Both the position numbers and the translations under genes were made by a program. DNA of 64,000 bases from Flavobacteriales bacterium UBA852 (GTDB taxonomy: Bacteria; Bacteroidota; Bacteroidia; Flavobacteriales_E; Vicingaceae). How positions within the stretch are numbered: position 1 is the stretch's first letter; each line of letters begins with the position of its first letter. The notes under the pieces are model-generated. The model did no database searches, was not told where the DNA came from, and worked only from the letters and a program-made list of their open reading frames with translations. Shown piece after piece: positions 25,922 to 35,422 of the stretch. The DNA lies in contig DBGO01000010.1 in assembly GCA_002295925.1 (NCBI GenBank), forward strand, positions 62,001 to 126,000. The letters are read 5' to 3'.

Positions 25922-26461
25922 ATGAAACTATTGCAAAAAATATTATTGGCATCTCTCATTGTGGTTACAATGAATGCCTGCAAAAAAACTTACGACGAAG
26001 GACCGACGATTTCTTTTCGAAGCAAAAAGAACAGAATAACGGGTAAATGGCGATTAGTATCTATAGAAGGTGTGCCACGCTTGAACCCCGGAGTTGAACA
26101 ATATATGGAACTAACTAAAGAACCTTTAGGGGATGGAAAATATAAGGCGTATTTCACCAATTTTCAGGAGGAGTTTTGCTCTTTTTCACCGGATTCAACA
26201 GGAGAAGCCTTATTTACATCCGATGGATTTTGGAAATTCTCAGACGGAGCATTTGGCGCCGCTTGTAATATTGGCGAGTATTTGAAAAAAAACGAAGGAT
26301 TGGGGCTTGGCATAAATGCCGGCAGTAATATGATGGTTGGTGAAAAATGGAAGATTCTTCGCTTAACGAATAAAGAATTGAAAATCATCAACAATGTTTG
26401 TATTAATGACCCATGTGCTTATTACTTAAATAATCGGACTTTAATTTTTGAAAAAGAATAA
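25922..26461 (+). CDS. Lipocalin-like lipoprotein
   Basis: The 179 aa start with a lipoprotein signal; the lipobox TMNAC puts lipidation at Cys20. The mature part includes NRITGKWRLVSIEGVPRLNP (about residues 38-57), the entry motif of small lipocalin-like beta-barrels (G-x-W), followed by alternating strands and a final RTLIFEKE. Such lipoproteins are common surface or periplasmic proteins in Bacteroidota with unknown ligands. It stands alone: a long AT-rich gap lies upstream, and the dispersed element copy 2 lies 47 bp past its stop. Confidence 0.72.
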   Translation: MKLLQKILLASLIVVTMNACKKTYDEGPTISFRSKKNRITGKWRLVSIEGVPRLNPGVEQYMELTKEPLGDGKYKAYFTNFQEEFCSFSPDSTGEALFTSDGFWKFSDGAFGAACNIGEYLKKNEGLGLGINAGSNMMVGEKWKILRLTNKELKIINNVCINDPCAYYLNNRTLIFEKE

Positions 26462-26508
26462 AAATGAAGTATTGATATCAATAAAATTTCATTTAAGTAT
26501 CTTAACCT

Positions 26509-26712
26509 AACGTGAGTTTTGGATAACACATCATTATGAAAATATGCTTTCAGTATTATACTTTTTCTTTTCCATCGATGAAAAGAAACAAAAATCTAGT
26601 GTCTTCAAAAGGTCTTCCGAGAAATGAATGTGTCTAAAAACATTTCTCACTCGGACTAGCGCCTTGTTATCTTTATTTGAAAGCTATTCGCACGACTGCA
26701 TGAAAACACAAA
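26509..26712 (+). repeat. Dispersed intergenic element, copy 2
   Basis: Second copy of the element at 5579-5784, same orientation, also 3' of a plus-strand secreted-protein gene. The 55-bp core (26561-26615) is identical to copy 1. The variable segment can form a different stem here: GAGAAATG with CATTTCTC around a 14-nt loop, just before the shared ACTCGGACTAGCGC block. The 17-bp inverted repeats that bracket copy 1 are absent, so those are not part of the element. Confidence 0.85.
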
Positions 26713-26752
26713 TAAGTTTCAACAACAATTACCCTAACCAATTTCACATAAG

Positions 26753-26784
26753 AAAAGAAGCCGCTTTTTAGACGGCTCCTTTTG
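26753..26784 (-). terminator. Probable terminator of the RND efflux operon
   Basis: Minus strand: AAAGGAGCCG and CGGCTTCTTTT can pair (AGCCG/CGGCT core plus flanking A-T pairs) around TCTAAAAAG, followed by a T-rich tail. It lies 25 bp past the pump gene stop. Confidence 0.6.
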
Positions 26785-26808
26785 TCAATTTATCTGTAAA
26801 AATAATTT

Positions 26809-29800
26809 TTAACTCATTTTTTGAGGAATAATTTTATTCCGTACTTTTTCGAACAACACATACATAACCGGCACCACAATCAATGTTAAGAATGTGGCAA
26901 ATGTAAGTCCGAAAATTACAGTCCAAGCCATTGGTCCCCAAAAAATAGCATTATCACCGCCAAAATAAATATTCGGGTCGAAGCGCTCGAACAATCCGAT
27001 AAAATCGACATTCATACCTGTTGCCAACGGTATTAAACCCAGCACAGTTGTTATAGCTGTAAGCAATACCGGACGTAAACGGGTAAAACCGGCTTGCTCT
27101 ACGGCATTTATACTTTCGGCAATTGGTAATCTTTTTCCGGCGGCAATGCCCAATTCTTTACGTTTTTCGTTTTTGAGCATATCAATATAATCGATGAGTA
27201 CAATAGCATTGTTCACCACTACTCCGGCTAACGAAACAATACCAATACCGGTCATTATTACCACAAAATCCATTTGGAAAATTGCCAATCCCAAAAACAC
27301 ACCGATTAAGCTTAATCCAACGGAAATAATAATGATAAAAGGTTTTACCACCGAGTTGAATTGCGACACCAAAATAAGTGCTATCAGCGAAACGGCAATA
27401 AGCAATGCTTTACTTAAAAATGCCATAGTTTCGGCTTGTTTTTCTTGTTCGCCGGTAAATTTAAATTGATAACCGTTGGGCATTTCAAAGCCTGCCAACA
27501 GTTTTTTCAATTCTTGATTGATTTCGTTGGCATTATACCCTTCCAACACATTGGAATACAATGTAACGACACGCTCCAAATCTTTTCGTTTAATGGAGCT
27601 GTATGTAGAGGCATTATTGAATGTGGTTACTGCCGAAATGGGCACTTGAACAATTTGACCGTTTGAAGGATTACGGAACGTAATCCGCTGGTTGAGTAAC
27701 GATGCGATATCATAACGGTAACGGTTTTGCAAACGTAAGTTAATGGGATATTCATCTTCCCCTTCTTTTAATTTTGATACTTCCGTACCGAATAATGCCG
27801 TACGCAACGTGCTTCCTACTTGTGCCGTTGACAAACCGTAAGCGCGTGCACGTTTTCGGTCAACGTGAATCAATAATTCGGGTTTTGTATTATCTACATC
27901 AATTTTCAGCAATTCAATACCGGGTATATTATTGGCTTCAATTTTGTTTTTCATGCGCAAAGCAATTTGCATAAGCGAATCCAAGTTTTCTCCGGTAATT
28001 TCAATATTAATAGGATTTCCAACAGGCGGTCCTTCTCTGTTTTTCTTTACCGAAAGTTTTACGCCGGCAGGAATTTTCAGCTTTTCGGTAATTTCTTGCA
28101 TTATTTTGGAAGTAGAAACGCCTTTTCTGTATTGAAACTCTACAAACGAAACCGTAATTCGTGCTTTATTGGGTGTTTGCCCCATTTGCGGTCCGTCCAT
28201 CGGGTCGGAAGTTCCTTTTCCTACATTGGCAATAATTGCCGTAATGATAGAATCTTGAATGTATGGTTTAGTAATTTCTTGAATTTGATGCTCAATATCT
28301 TTGGTTACTTGATTTGTTTTTTCAATATCGGTTCCGATAGGCATTTCAAGAAATACATTTACGTATTTTGGTTCGTTTACCGGAAAGAAATTTACTTTGG
28401 GTTGGAATTTAAAATATATTCCGATAGAAACAAATAAAAGCAGAATTGTTCCCAAGAAAATAAAGATTAATCGTTTGTTGTTTCCTAAGGCAAACTTTAA
28501 GGTTTTAAGATACAGGTTTTCCAACTTAACCAATACATTCTCTTGAAACCAAAATGCGGCAGGTTTTAATACATAAGCCGAAATAAATCCCAAAACAGCA
28601 AACAGCATAAACAAGTTGCCCCAAACCAAACTGCCCGAAGCATAACTAATAATTGCCATTACCACAAATACGCCAGCTGTTAGAAATAATCGTTTTTTAT
28701 TTACAGGGTCGTTTTTGTCTTCTTTTTTAATAAAATTCGCTGCCACCACAGGGTTGATAATTAAGGCAACAAACAAAGATGAAGACAATACAATTATTAA
28801 TGTCATCGGAATGAATTTCATAAACTCACCCATCAAATCGTTCCAAAACAATAACGGGAAAAATGCCGCCAAAGTAGTTGCGGTAGATGAGATAATGGGT
28901 ACGGCTACTTCTCCTACTCCTCTTTTTGCCGCCTCGTAAGGCGAATACCCTTTTTCGTACCATCGGTAAATATTTTCTACGGTAACAATGCCGTTATCTA
29001 CCAACATACCCAAAGCCAAGATTAGGGCAAAAAGTACAACCAGATTTAAAGTTACACCATACGCCGAAAGGATAAGGAACGACAACATCATTGACAACGG
29101 AATAGCTAAACCAACAAACAGAGAGTTGCGTACTCCCAAAAAGAAAAGCAAGACCAACACCACCAAAATAACGCCCATAATGATGCTGTTTTCGAGGTTG
29201 GATATTTGGTCTTTTACCTTTTGCGATTGGTCGTTGGTTATGGAAATTTTCACCCCTTCGGGTAAATAGGTGTTTTTTGCATTTTTCAGAATCTCATCTA
29301 CTTGAGCTACCGCATTAAGTAAGTTTTCGCCCGATTTTTTTACTATATCCAACGATACAACCGGTTGACCGAACAAACGTGCATAACTGTCGCGTTCTTC
29401 ATAAGTATCTTTTATGTCGGCAATGTCTCTTAAATAAACAATATTTCCTCTGTCGTGTTTTACGATAATATCTTTAAGCTCATCAGCCGATTTAAACTCT
29501 CCTACTGTTCGAATAGAACGGCGAGAATTGCCCAATTTTACATCTCCACCGGAAATGGTAACATTCTCATTTTGAATGGCACCTTGAATATCGCTAAAGC
29601 TGATTTGATTTATTTCCATTTTATGCAAATCAACTTCTATGGCTATTTCTCTATCCAAAGCACCCTTTAATTCAACCTTATCGAGTTCTTTAATTTCTTC
29701 CAATTCGTCTTGTAATTCTTCGGCATAATATTTTAATTCATCTACCGAATAATCTCCCGAAAGGTTAATGTTCATAATAGGAAATTCCGAAGCGTTTACT

Positions 29801-30219
29801 TCTATCACCTGAGGGTCTTGATCAAGGTCGTCGGGAAGGTCTTTTTTGGCTTTATCTACGGCGTCTTTTACATCTTGTAAAGCATCATCTATATCCACAT
29901 CGGTATTAAATTCGGCTATTATAGCCGAATAATCTTGCATATTGGTGGATGTAACTTTTTTAAGTCCGTCAACCGATTTAATTTCTTTTTCGAGCGGACG
30001 GCTGATTAAGTTCTCAATTTCTTTGGGTGAGTTTCCCGGATATACTGTGCTTACATATACTTGTGGAAAGGATACTTCGGGAAAAAGCTCTTTGGGTAAG
30101 GTTATATACACACCCAACCCGCCTATGGCTATTACCAACAGTAATAAATATACACTAATGCTGTTGCGTAATGCTATATTTGATAAGAAAAATCCTTTTT
30201 TTTCTTTTATTTCTTCCAT
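26809..30219 (-). CDS. RND efflux transporter, inner-membrane pump (AcrB/MdtC-like)
   Basis: Proton-driven drug or small-molecule exporter of the HAE1-type RND superfamily, 1136 aa, slightly longer than AcrB. The first membrane helix (about residues 16-35) is followed by LPKELFPEVSFPQVYVSTVYPG, a typical porter-domain start. The proton-relay segment in TM4 reads LALGMLVDNGIVTVENIYRW, keeping one Asp where AcrB has two. The second half repeats the fold with GIVSLAGVVVNNAIVLIDYI. An extra hydrophobic stretch (about 505-550) lies between the halves. It follows the adaptor gene by 29 bp and belongs to a tetR-tolC-adaptor-pump operon. Substrate unknown. Confidence 0.93.
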   Translation of the reverse strand: MEEIKEKKGFFLSNIALRNSISVYLLLLVIAIGGLGVYITLPKELFPEVSFPQVYVSTVYPGNSPKEIENLISRPLEKEIKSVDGLKKVTSTNMQDYSAIIAEFNTDVDIDDALQDVKDAVDKAKKDLPDDLDQDPQVIEVNASEFPIMNINLSGDYSVDELKYYAEELQDELEEIKELDKVELKGALDREIAIEVDLHKMEINQISFSDIQGAIQNENVTISGGDVKLGNSRRSIRTVGEFKSADELKDIIVKHDRGNIVYLRDIADIKDTYEERDSYARLFGQPVVSLDIVKKSGENLLNAVAQVDEILKNAKNTYLPEGVKISITNDQSQKVKDQISNLENSIIMGVILVVLVLLFFLGVRNSLFVGLAIPLSMMLSFLILSAYGVTLNLVVLFALILALGMLVDNGIVTVENIYRWYEKGYSPYEAAKRGVGEVAVPIISSTATTLAAFFPLLFWNDLMGEFMKFIPMTLIIVLSSSLFVALIINPVVAANFIKKEDKNDPVNKKRLFLTAGVFVVMAIISYASGSLVWGNLFMLFAVLGFISAYVLKPAAFWFQENVLVKLENLYLKTLKFALGNNKRLIFIFLGTILLLFVSIGIYFKFQPKVNFFPVNEPKYVNVFLEMPIGTDIEKTNQVTKDIEHQIQEITKPYIQDSIITAIIANVGKGTSDPMDGPQMGQTPNKARITVSFVEFQYRKGVSTSKIMQEITEKLKIPAGVKLSVKKNREGPPVGNPINIEITGENLDSLMQIALRMKNKIEANNIPGIELLKIDVDNTKPELLIHVDRKRARAYGLSTAQVGSTLRTALFGTEVSKLKEGEDEYPINLRLQNRYRYDIASLLNQRITFRNPSNGQIVQVPISAVTTFNNASTYSSIKRKDLERVVTLYSNVLEGYNANEINQELKKLLAGFEMPNGYQFKFTGEQEKQAETMAFLSKALLIAVSLIALILVSQFNSVVKPFIIIISVGLSLIGVFLGLAIFQMDFVVIMTGIGIVSLAGVVVNNAIVLIDYIDMLKNEKRKELGIAAGKRLPIAESINAVEQAGFTRLRPVLLTAITTVLGLIPLATGMNVDFIGLFERFDPNIYFGGDNAIFWGPMAWTVIFGLTFATFLTLIVVPVMYVLFEKVRNKIIPQKMS

Positions 30220-30248
30220 TGCTAAAGGTATTATTTGTTACTTGCCAA

Positions 30249-31334
30249 TTAATTGAGAGTTACTTCTACACCTTGCGATACTTGATTGTATCCGTCGGTA
30301 ATTACTTTATCGCCAAATGTTAAATCTTTTGACTGAACAGCTGTTTTGTCGCCCGAAGAAAACAAAGGTTGCAAATAAGCTTTTTGTGCTTTATTGTTGT
30401 TTAATTTATATACAAAATAACCGTTATTGTCTTGTAAAATTATTTGCGAAGGCAATACCATTGCCGAATCATTTTTATAATCTCTAATACCCACATAAGC
30501 CATTAAATTCGGTTTAACGATATCCGGTGTGTTTTTAGAAAGATTCACTTTTGTAGAAAAAGTTCTGTTTCCGGGATTGATGACATTTCCAATGCGTTCT
30601 ATGGTTGCTTTCACCATAAATTCATCGCCCAATGCCGGAAATTTCACATACACCGAATCGTGCAGTTTGATGTTTGGCAAATAAGTTTCAGAAACATCGG
30701 CATCTACATATAAATCTTTCAGATTAACCAATTCCATCAAAGGCATTCCGGGTGAAATAACTTCTCCTTCTTTTTTAAATATGGCATCTACAACTCCTGA
30801 AAAAGGTGCTTTAATTTCGCTCATTTGCAATTGCGATTGCAGTGCTTTTAACCGTTGTTCGAGCGATTCTTTTTTTGTTTTGGCTTCTAAATATTGTATT
30901 TCGGAACCCACGTGTTGCTCTACCCACAATTTTTCTTGCTTTTTGTAAACCAATTGCGCTAAAGCCAACGATATTTTTACTTCATTGACATTGTTTTCGA
31001 TTACCGATGTATTGAGCTTAGCCAATAATTGCCCTTGCGATACTTTATCGCCTTCTTGCACATAAATTTTCTTAATCTGACCATTCATTTCGGGACTTAA
31101 CATTACATCGTAATCGGATTTTACGGTTCCGTTTACCTCAAAATAATGCTCAAATTTTTGGGGTTGCAAAATCGAAACATTTACTTTTACTTTATGTCTT
31201 CCTTGAGCTTGTTCGTTTTTTACGGATTCTTCCGCAACATTATCCTCATTTCCGGAATTACATCCTGCTATTGCAATAATAAATGCCGCTGCAATAATAT
31301 TTTTAAACGATTTCATATTGGGTATATTTTTCAT
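30249..31334 (-). CDS. RND efflux periplasmic adaptor (membrane fusion protein)
   Basis: Links the RND pump to the TolC channel. The 361 aa begin with a lipoprotein signal (lipobox AIAGC, Cys25), so the protein is probably anchored by lipid. Mature regions: barrel-sandwich/lipoyl halves (GQIKKIYVQEGDKVSQGQLL about residues 84-103, and IKAPFSGVVDAIFKKEGEVI about 174-193) around a coiled-coil hairpin (about 110-165), then a beta-barrel (VDADVSETYLPNI) and membrane-proximal domain. A second in-frame Met at residue 7 is an alternative start. It lies between the TolC and pump genes. Confidence 0.93.
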   Translation of the reverse strand: MKNIPNMKSFKNIIAAAFIIAIAGCNSGNEDNVAEESVKNEQAQGRHKVKVNVSILQPQKFEHYFEVNGTVKSDYDVMLSPEMNGQIKKIYVQEGDKVSQGQLLAKLNTSVIENNVNEVKISLALAQLVYKKQEKLWVEQHVGSEIQYLEAKTKKESLEQRLKALQSQLQMSEIKAPFSGVVDAIFKKEGEVISPGMPLMELVNLKDLYVDADVSETYLPNIKLHDSVYVKFPALGDEFMVKATIERIGNVINPGNRTFSTKVNLSKNTPDIVKPNLMAYVGIRDYKNDSAMVLPSQIILQDNNGYFVYKLNNNKAQKAYLQPLFSSGDKTAVQSKDLTFGDKVITDGYNQVSQGVEVTLN

Positions 31335-31350
31335 TTTATATTGGATATGA

Positions 31351-32694
31351 TTATTTGTTGTTTAATAATTTATTTAACTCCGATTGTTTAATCATCACAT
31401 TCAGCAAGGCTTGAATATATCGTCCTTCAGTAGATAAATACTGATTTTGTGCTTGTGTAAGCTCCATAGACGATGCTAATCCTTCTTTATATTTCAATGT
31501 TGTATTGCGTTGAATTTTTTCGGCCAGTTTTAAATTTTCTTTTTCGTTCAAATAATTATTATACGCATTTTCCAAATCGGCTTTGAGTGTTTGAAATTTG
31601 AGCATCAGCCCTTGCTCGGCTTGCATTGTTTGCAATTGTGCTTTTTGATACTCCAGTTTTGCTTGTGCCATTTTTGCCAAGCGCATACCGCTTGTAAAAA
31701 CAGGCAGTTTAACAGTTACGCCCCACAAGGTTGCAGGATACCAAGTAGTTGAACTTTTAAATACTTCAAAATCGTTGGTCATATTTTGTTGTTGATGCGA
31801 AAAAAATGCACCAACAGAAGGCAAAAAGCTGTATTTTTCTTTTCGCCAATTGAGTCGCATTAAATATTCATTGGTCATAGCCAAACGCAAATCGAGTGAT
31901 GAATTGGGTGAATATTCATTTGGAATTTCTATCGAAATATTCTCCATAAATTTTTCTTTTGCATCGGCTAATTCTATAGGTTGATTTATCGGATAACCGA
32001 TTTTAAATTTCAACATATTTTTAGCCAATTGATATTGATTTTTGGCATTTTGCAAAGTATTCTCTATGTTTTGTTTAGTTAGCCGAAGTTGATCTACATT
32101 TTGTTCTTCTACCAATCCTTGTTGATATATTTTTTCGGTTTCATCCAACAATTCCATTATTTTAGCCAAAGAGCTGTCTAGAATTTTTAAATTTTCTTGC
32201 GCCAGCAAAACTGTATAATACGCTTGAGCAACATCTTCTTTCACCTCAACAGTTGTTTTTTGTAACTGTATGCCCGACAATTCTTTGTATGTCTTTGCCG
32301 CTTGCAAGCCCACTATATATGAGCCATCAAAAATCAATTGCGACACACTCACTTGTGCCGTTGTATTATAATCGGTTCCAAATTTTAAGCCTACCAATTG
32401 GTCTGCCGGCGCCATAGGGTTGAATGCATTTGCAGGCACTACGGTTGTTGGTAAATCCAAAAAGTTTTTAAAATCTGCTTGTGCGTTCACTTGCGGCAAA
32501 CCAATAGCTGTTGTTTCCCAAACTTTCTTTTTGGCAATAACCACATCGTGTTCTTTATTTAAGTAGTCATAATTATGCTCCAATGCATACGCTTGCGCTT
32601 GCTCCAACGTAAACGTTTGCACACTGTCTTGCGCATCGGCTATACCGGCAAACAACATTATAATTATAAGTGCATTAATAATTTTCATTTTCAT
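31351..32694 (-). CDS. TolC-family outer-membrane efflux protein
   Basis: Outer-membrane channel of the tripartite pump. The 447 aa include a signal peptide (about residues 1-21, ending GIADAQD) and both structural repeats of the TolC fold: FTLEQAQAYALEHNYDYLNK at the start of the first, and LDLRLAMTNEYLMRLNWRKE at the start of the second, each followed by long helices and short strands. Full length, in contrast to the half-size TolC-like protein at 49.3 kb. Its start lies 20 bp inside the tetR gene. Confidence 0.93.
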   Translation of the reverse strand: MKMKIINALIIIMLFAGIADAQDSVQTFTLEQAQAYALEHNYDYLNKEHDVVIAKKKVWETTAIGLPQVNAQADFKNFLDLPTTVVPANAFNPMAPADQLVGLKFGTDYNTTAQVSVSQLIFDGSYIVGLQAAKTYKELSGIQLQKTTVEVKEDVAQAYYTVLLAQENLKILDSSLAKIMELLDETEKIYQQGLVEEQNVDQLRLTKQNIENTLQNAKNQYQLAKNMLKFKIGYPINQPIELADAKEKFMENISIEIPNEYSPNSSLDLRLAMTNEYLMRLNWRKEKYSFLPSVGAFFSHQQQNMTNDFEVFKSSTTWYPATLWGVTVKLPVFTSGMRLAKMAQAKLEYQKAQLQTMQAEQGLMLKFQTLKADLENAYNNYLNEKENLKLAEKIQRNTTLKYKEGLASSMELTQAQNQYLSTEGRYIQALLNVMIKQSELNKLLNNK

Positions 32695-33301
32695 CCTTAT
32701 TATTAAAAGTTTGTTGTAAATAGTTAATTCCCTTTTCGTTGGCTACTGCACGAATATGATACCTCGCCAACTCTTTATGCAATTGAACAATACTGTATTT
32801 GAGCGATAAATCATTTATTGTGAACAGATTATCCGCCATATTAACATATAAAAAAGACACTATTTCGGGATTTATATTTTTTCTGTACAATCCTTCGCCA
32901 ATGCCTTGTTCGATGTTATCGACAATTAGCTTTGCTATAAAATCATTTTTAAACTGACGCACCATCTCCCACGCTTCGGGGTAATATTTTTGCACATCAA
33001 ACATTACCGACGGATGCATTTGTTTCAGTTGTTGACCAATCTCTTGATTAATGGCAATGAAGCGGTCAATGGCATTGAGCGGTTGTTGTAGAATTTCCTC
33101 AAATTTTTGCTTCTGATATTCTATAAACATCTTCATTACTTGCATCACCAAATCTTCTTTGTTATTGATGTACAAATACAATGTTTTTTTAGAAACCCCC
33201 AATTTGGATGCAATATCGCTAACGGTTTGACTTTTGATGCCAAACTGCATAAACAATTGCTGCGTTCTTTGTAATATTTCGAGATGCTTTTGCTCCATCA
33301 T
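32675..33301 (-). CDS. TetR/AcrR-family regulator of the efflux operon
   Basis: The 208 aa have an N-terminal TetR helix-turn-helix (about residues 24-50: TVSDIASKLGVSKKTLYLYI) and a helical ligand domain. It is the first gene of the efflux operon and overlaps tolC by 20 bp, so repression would cover the regulator and the pump together. A TACTTTTG promoter with a 14-bp near-palindrome over its -33 region lies just upstream. Ligand unknown; autoregulation is inferred. Confidence 0.9.
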   Translation of the reverse strand: MMEQKHLEILQRTQQLFMQFGIKSQTVSDIASKLGVSKKTLYLYINNKEDLVMQVMKMFIEYQKQKFEEILQQPLNAIDRFIAINQEIGQQLKQMHPSVMFDVQKYYPEAWEMVRQFKNDFIAKLIVDNIEQGIGEGLYRKNINPEIVSFLYVNMADNLFTINDLSLKYSIVQLHKELARYHIRAVANEKGINYLQQTFNNKDENENY

Positions 33302-33317
33302 GAAATTAAATGCTGTG

Positions 33318-33356
33318 CAAAAGTAGAAAATTTTTTAAACTTAAGAAACGTTTTTT
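33318..33356 (-). promoter_or_regulatory. tetR promoter with overlapping candidate operator
   Basis: Minus strand: -33 element TTTC (plus GAAA 33345-33348), a 19-bp spacer and -7 element TACTTTTG (plus 33318-33325). The plus-strand AAGAAACGTTTTTT (33343-33356) is a 14-bp palindrome with a single mismatched pair, centred on the CG of AAACGTTT, and it covers the -33 element. Position and symmetry suit autorepression by the TetR protein. Confidence 0.6.
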
Positions 33357-33463
33357 GTATTTTTTGTTTCCAAAGTAAACTAAATATTTGAAATTCTCCA
33401 TTTTGAAAGTTTTTCAATCGGAAAAAATTTAACTTCGCAATTCAAAATCAATTCTACAGTAAA

Positions 33464-35299
33464 ATGAAAAGAACAGAGATTAAAGACTTATTGCAAGGAA
33501 AAGGATTGAACGAAACCGTGTGCGCCAAAGGATGGGTACGCACTAAACGTGAAAGTAAAAATGTTGCTTTTATCGCTTTAAACGATGGTTCAACTATTCA
33601 TAATATCCAAATTGTTGTTGATTTTAATACTATTCCAGAAGAAAACCTTGCCGATGTTCATACAGGTGCTTCATTGTCGGTAACCGGTAAATTAATAGAA
33701 TCGGCCGGGAAGGGACAGAAATTTGAGATTCTTGCCGAAAATATTGAAGTAATGGGTAAAGCCGACCCCGATGAATACCCTTTGCAACCCAAAAGACACT
33801 CGCTTGAATTTTTGCGCGAAATAGCGCACTTACGCTTCCGCACCAATACTTTTGGCGCTGTTTTTAGAGTTCGTCACGCATTGGCTTATGCCATTCATAA
33901 ATACTTTAACGACAGAGGATTTTATTACATTCACACGCCTATTATTACCGGTTCCGATGCCGAAGGCGCCGGCGAAATGTTTGAAGCAACGACATTAAAC
34001 CTCCTAAAAATACCTTTAAAAAGTCTGGAAAATAAAGATAAAATAAAGTACAAAAATATTTTTATTGATATTGAAAAAAAATACATTGAAGATATAGAAA
34101 AACTGGGATATATAAATGATATTACAGAATCACTTAAACACATAAATTTTAAAGATATTACAATCAAAGAATTATTGACAAGAAATCCCGAAGAAATAAT
34201 AAAAAATACTTATAACGATTACATTAAAAGTAACTTTAGTGACCACTTTTTTGAAATTGCTAATGAAAAATCTTTTAAATCATTGATTAATAAGCTTAAA
34301 GATGAACTTAACGAAAAGCTTTTAAAAGAAAAAGTGAAAATTGAATTTAATAAACGAAAATATAATAAATCAAAGCATCCTTATCTTTATTATAATATTT
34401 ACAACATCCTTAACCCTAAATTGAAAAAAGTAGATTACAAACAAGACTTTTTCGGCAAACCCACCAACCTGACTGTTTCTGGTCAATTAGAAGCCGAATT
34501 GGCTGCATTGGCTTTATCAAAAGTATATACTTTCGGGCCTACTTTCAGAGCCGAAAACTCAAATACCACACGACATTTGGCTGAATTTTGGATGATTGAA
34601 CCCGAAATTGCTTTTGCCGACTTAGACGATGATATGGATTTGGCAGAAGATTTATTGAAATACTGCATCGGTTATGTGCTTGAAAATTGCAAAGATGATT
34701 TACAGTTCTTATCCAAACGACAACAAGATGAGGAAAAACAAAAACCGCAAAACGAACGTTCAATGGAATTGTTCGAAAAGCTGAATTTCATCCTCAAAGA
34801 ACCTTTTGAACGTCTTACCTACACCGAAGCCATAGAAATTTTACGCAATTCAAAACCAAACAAAAAAGGCAAATTCCAATATCCGGTAGAAGGATTTGGT
34901 ACCGACTTACAATCGGAGCATGAGCGCTACTTGGTTGAAAAACACTTTAAAAAACCGGTTATTTTAACCGATTATCCTGCCGAGATTAAAGCTTTTTATA
35001 TGCGTTTGAATGAAGACGGTAAAACCGTTCGCGCTATGGATATTTTGTTTCCCGGCATAGGTGAAATTGTAGGCGGCTCGCAACGGGAAGAACGCTACGA
35101 AGTATTACTCGAAAAAGTAAAACAATTTAATATTCCCGAAGAAGAGCTGTGGTGGTATTTGGATACCCGAAAATTTGGCACTGCACCACACAGCGGTTTT
35201 GGCTTGGGCTTTGAACGATTGGTACAGTTTGTTACTGGAATGGGCAACATCCGTGATGTCATCCCATTCCCACGAACACCGAAAAATGCGGAGTTTTAA
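33464..35299 (+). CDS. asnS: Asparaginyl-tRNA synthetase with large internal insertion
   Basis: Class IIb enzyme charging tRNA-Asn. The 611 aa are far longer than E. coli AsnRS (466 aa). The N-terminal OB-fold domain (about residues 1-105; KGWVRTKRESKNVAFIAL) and catalytic core are conserved: RHSLEFLREIAHLRFRTN, ITGSDAEGAGEMFEATTLNL (161-180), DFFGKPTNLTVSGQL (from 328), motif 2 FRAENSNTTRHLAEFWMIEP, and motif 3 GFGLGFERL near the end. About 135 extra residues (about 184-321) lie between TTLNLLKIP and KKVDYKQDFFGK, where E. coli has about five. A second, smaller extension (QQDEEKQKPQNERSMELF) lies near residues 428-445. The gene is otherwise intact and appears to be the only asnS in view, so it is probably functional. 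A TAACTTCG promoter-like element lies at 33430. Confidence 0.93.
   Translation: MKRTEIKDLLQGKGLNETVCAKGWVRTKRESKNVAFIALNDGSTIHNIQIVVDFNTIPEENLADVHTGASLSVTGKLIESAGKGQKFEILAENIEVMGKADPDEYPLQPKRHSLEFLREIAHLRFRTNTFGAVFRVRHALAYAIHKYFNDRGFYYIHTPIITGSDAEGAGEMFEATTLNLLKIPLKSLENKDKIKYKNIFIDIEKKYIEDIEKLGYINDITESLKHINFKDITIKELLTRNPEEIIKNTYNDYIKSNFSDHFFEIANEKSFKSLINKLKDELNEKLLKEKVKIEFNKRKYNKSKHPYLYYNIYNILNPKLKKVDYKQDFFGKPTNLTVSGQLEAELAALALSKVYTFGPTFRAENSNTTRHLAEFWMIEPEIAFADLDDDMDLAEDLLKYCIGYVLENCKDDLQFLSKRQQDEEKQKPQNERSMELFEKLNFILKEPFERLTYTEAIEILRNSKPNKKGKFQYPVEGFGTDLQSEHERYLVEKHFKKPVILTDYPAEIKAFYMRLNEDGKTVRAMDILFPGIGEIVGGSQREERYEVLLEKVKQFNIPEEELWWYLDTRKFGTAPHSGFGLGFERLVQFVTGMGNIRDVIPFPRTPKNAEF
34013..34426 (+). 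other. In-frame insertion within asnS, Lys/Ile/Asn-rich
   Basis: Codons about 184-321 of asnS. The DNA is clearly more AT-rich than the flanks, uses ATA isoleucine codons repeatedly and encodes a charged, mostly helical segment with no cysteine, yet it has no stop in frame across about 414 bases. It sits in the surface loop after the EGAGEMF segment and before the LTVSGQL active-site strand. No LAGLIDADG, GIY-YIG or intein splice-junction residues are seen. Boundaries are by comparison with remembered E. coli AsnRS and are good to a few residues. Confidence 0.8.
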
Positions 35300-35324
35300 A
35301 AACCTACTCATCAATATTCCCCCT

Positions 35325-35352
35325 AAAAAAAGCCCTAATGGGGCTTTTTTTA
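35325..35352 (+). terminator. Intrinsic terminator of asnS
   Basis: A-run, AGCCC, TAATG loop, GGGCT and a T-run: a short GC stem extended by A-T pairs on both sides, 26 bp past the asnS stop. Confidence 0.85.
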
Positions 35353-35422
35353 TTGAATGTCATAAAGAATACATCTAAAGCAGAATACATTTTATATTTT
35401 TACAAATAATAACAAAACATTT

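Noticed and set aside
34013..34426. asnS insertion as an intein or intron
   Set aside because: It is in frame, lacks the nucleophile/His-Asn splice residues expected at intein borders, has no homing-endonuclease motif and is too short and open for a group I or II intron.
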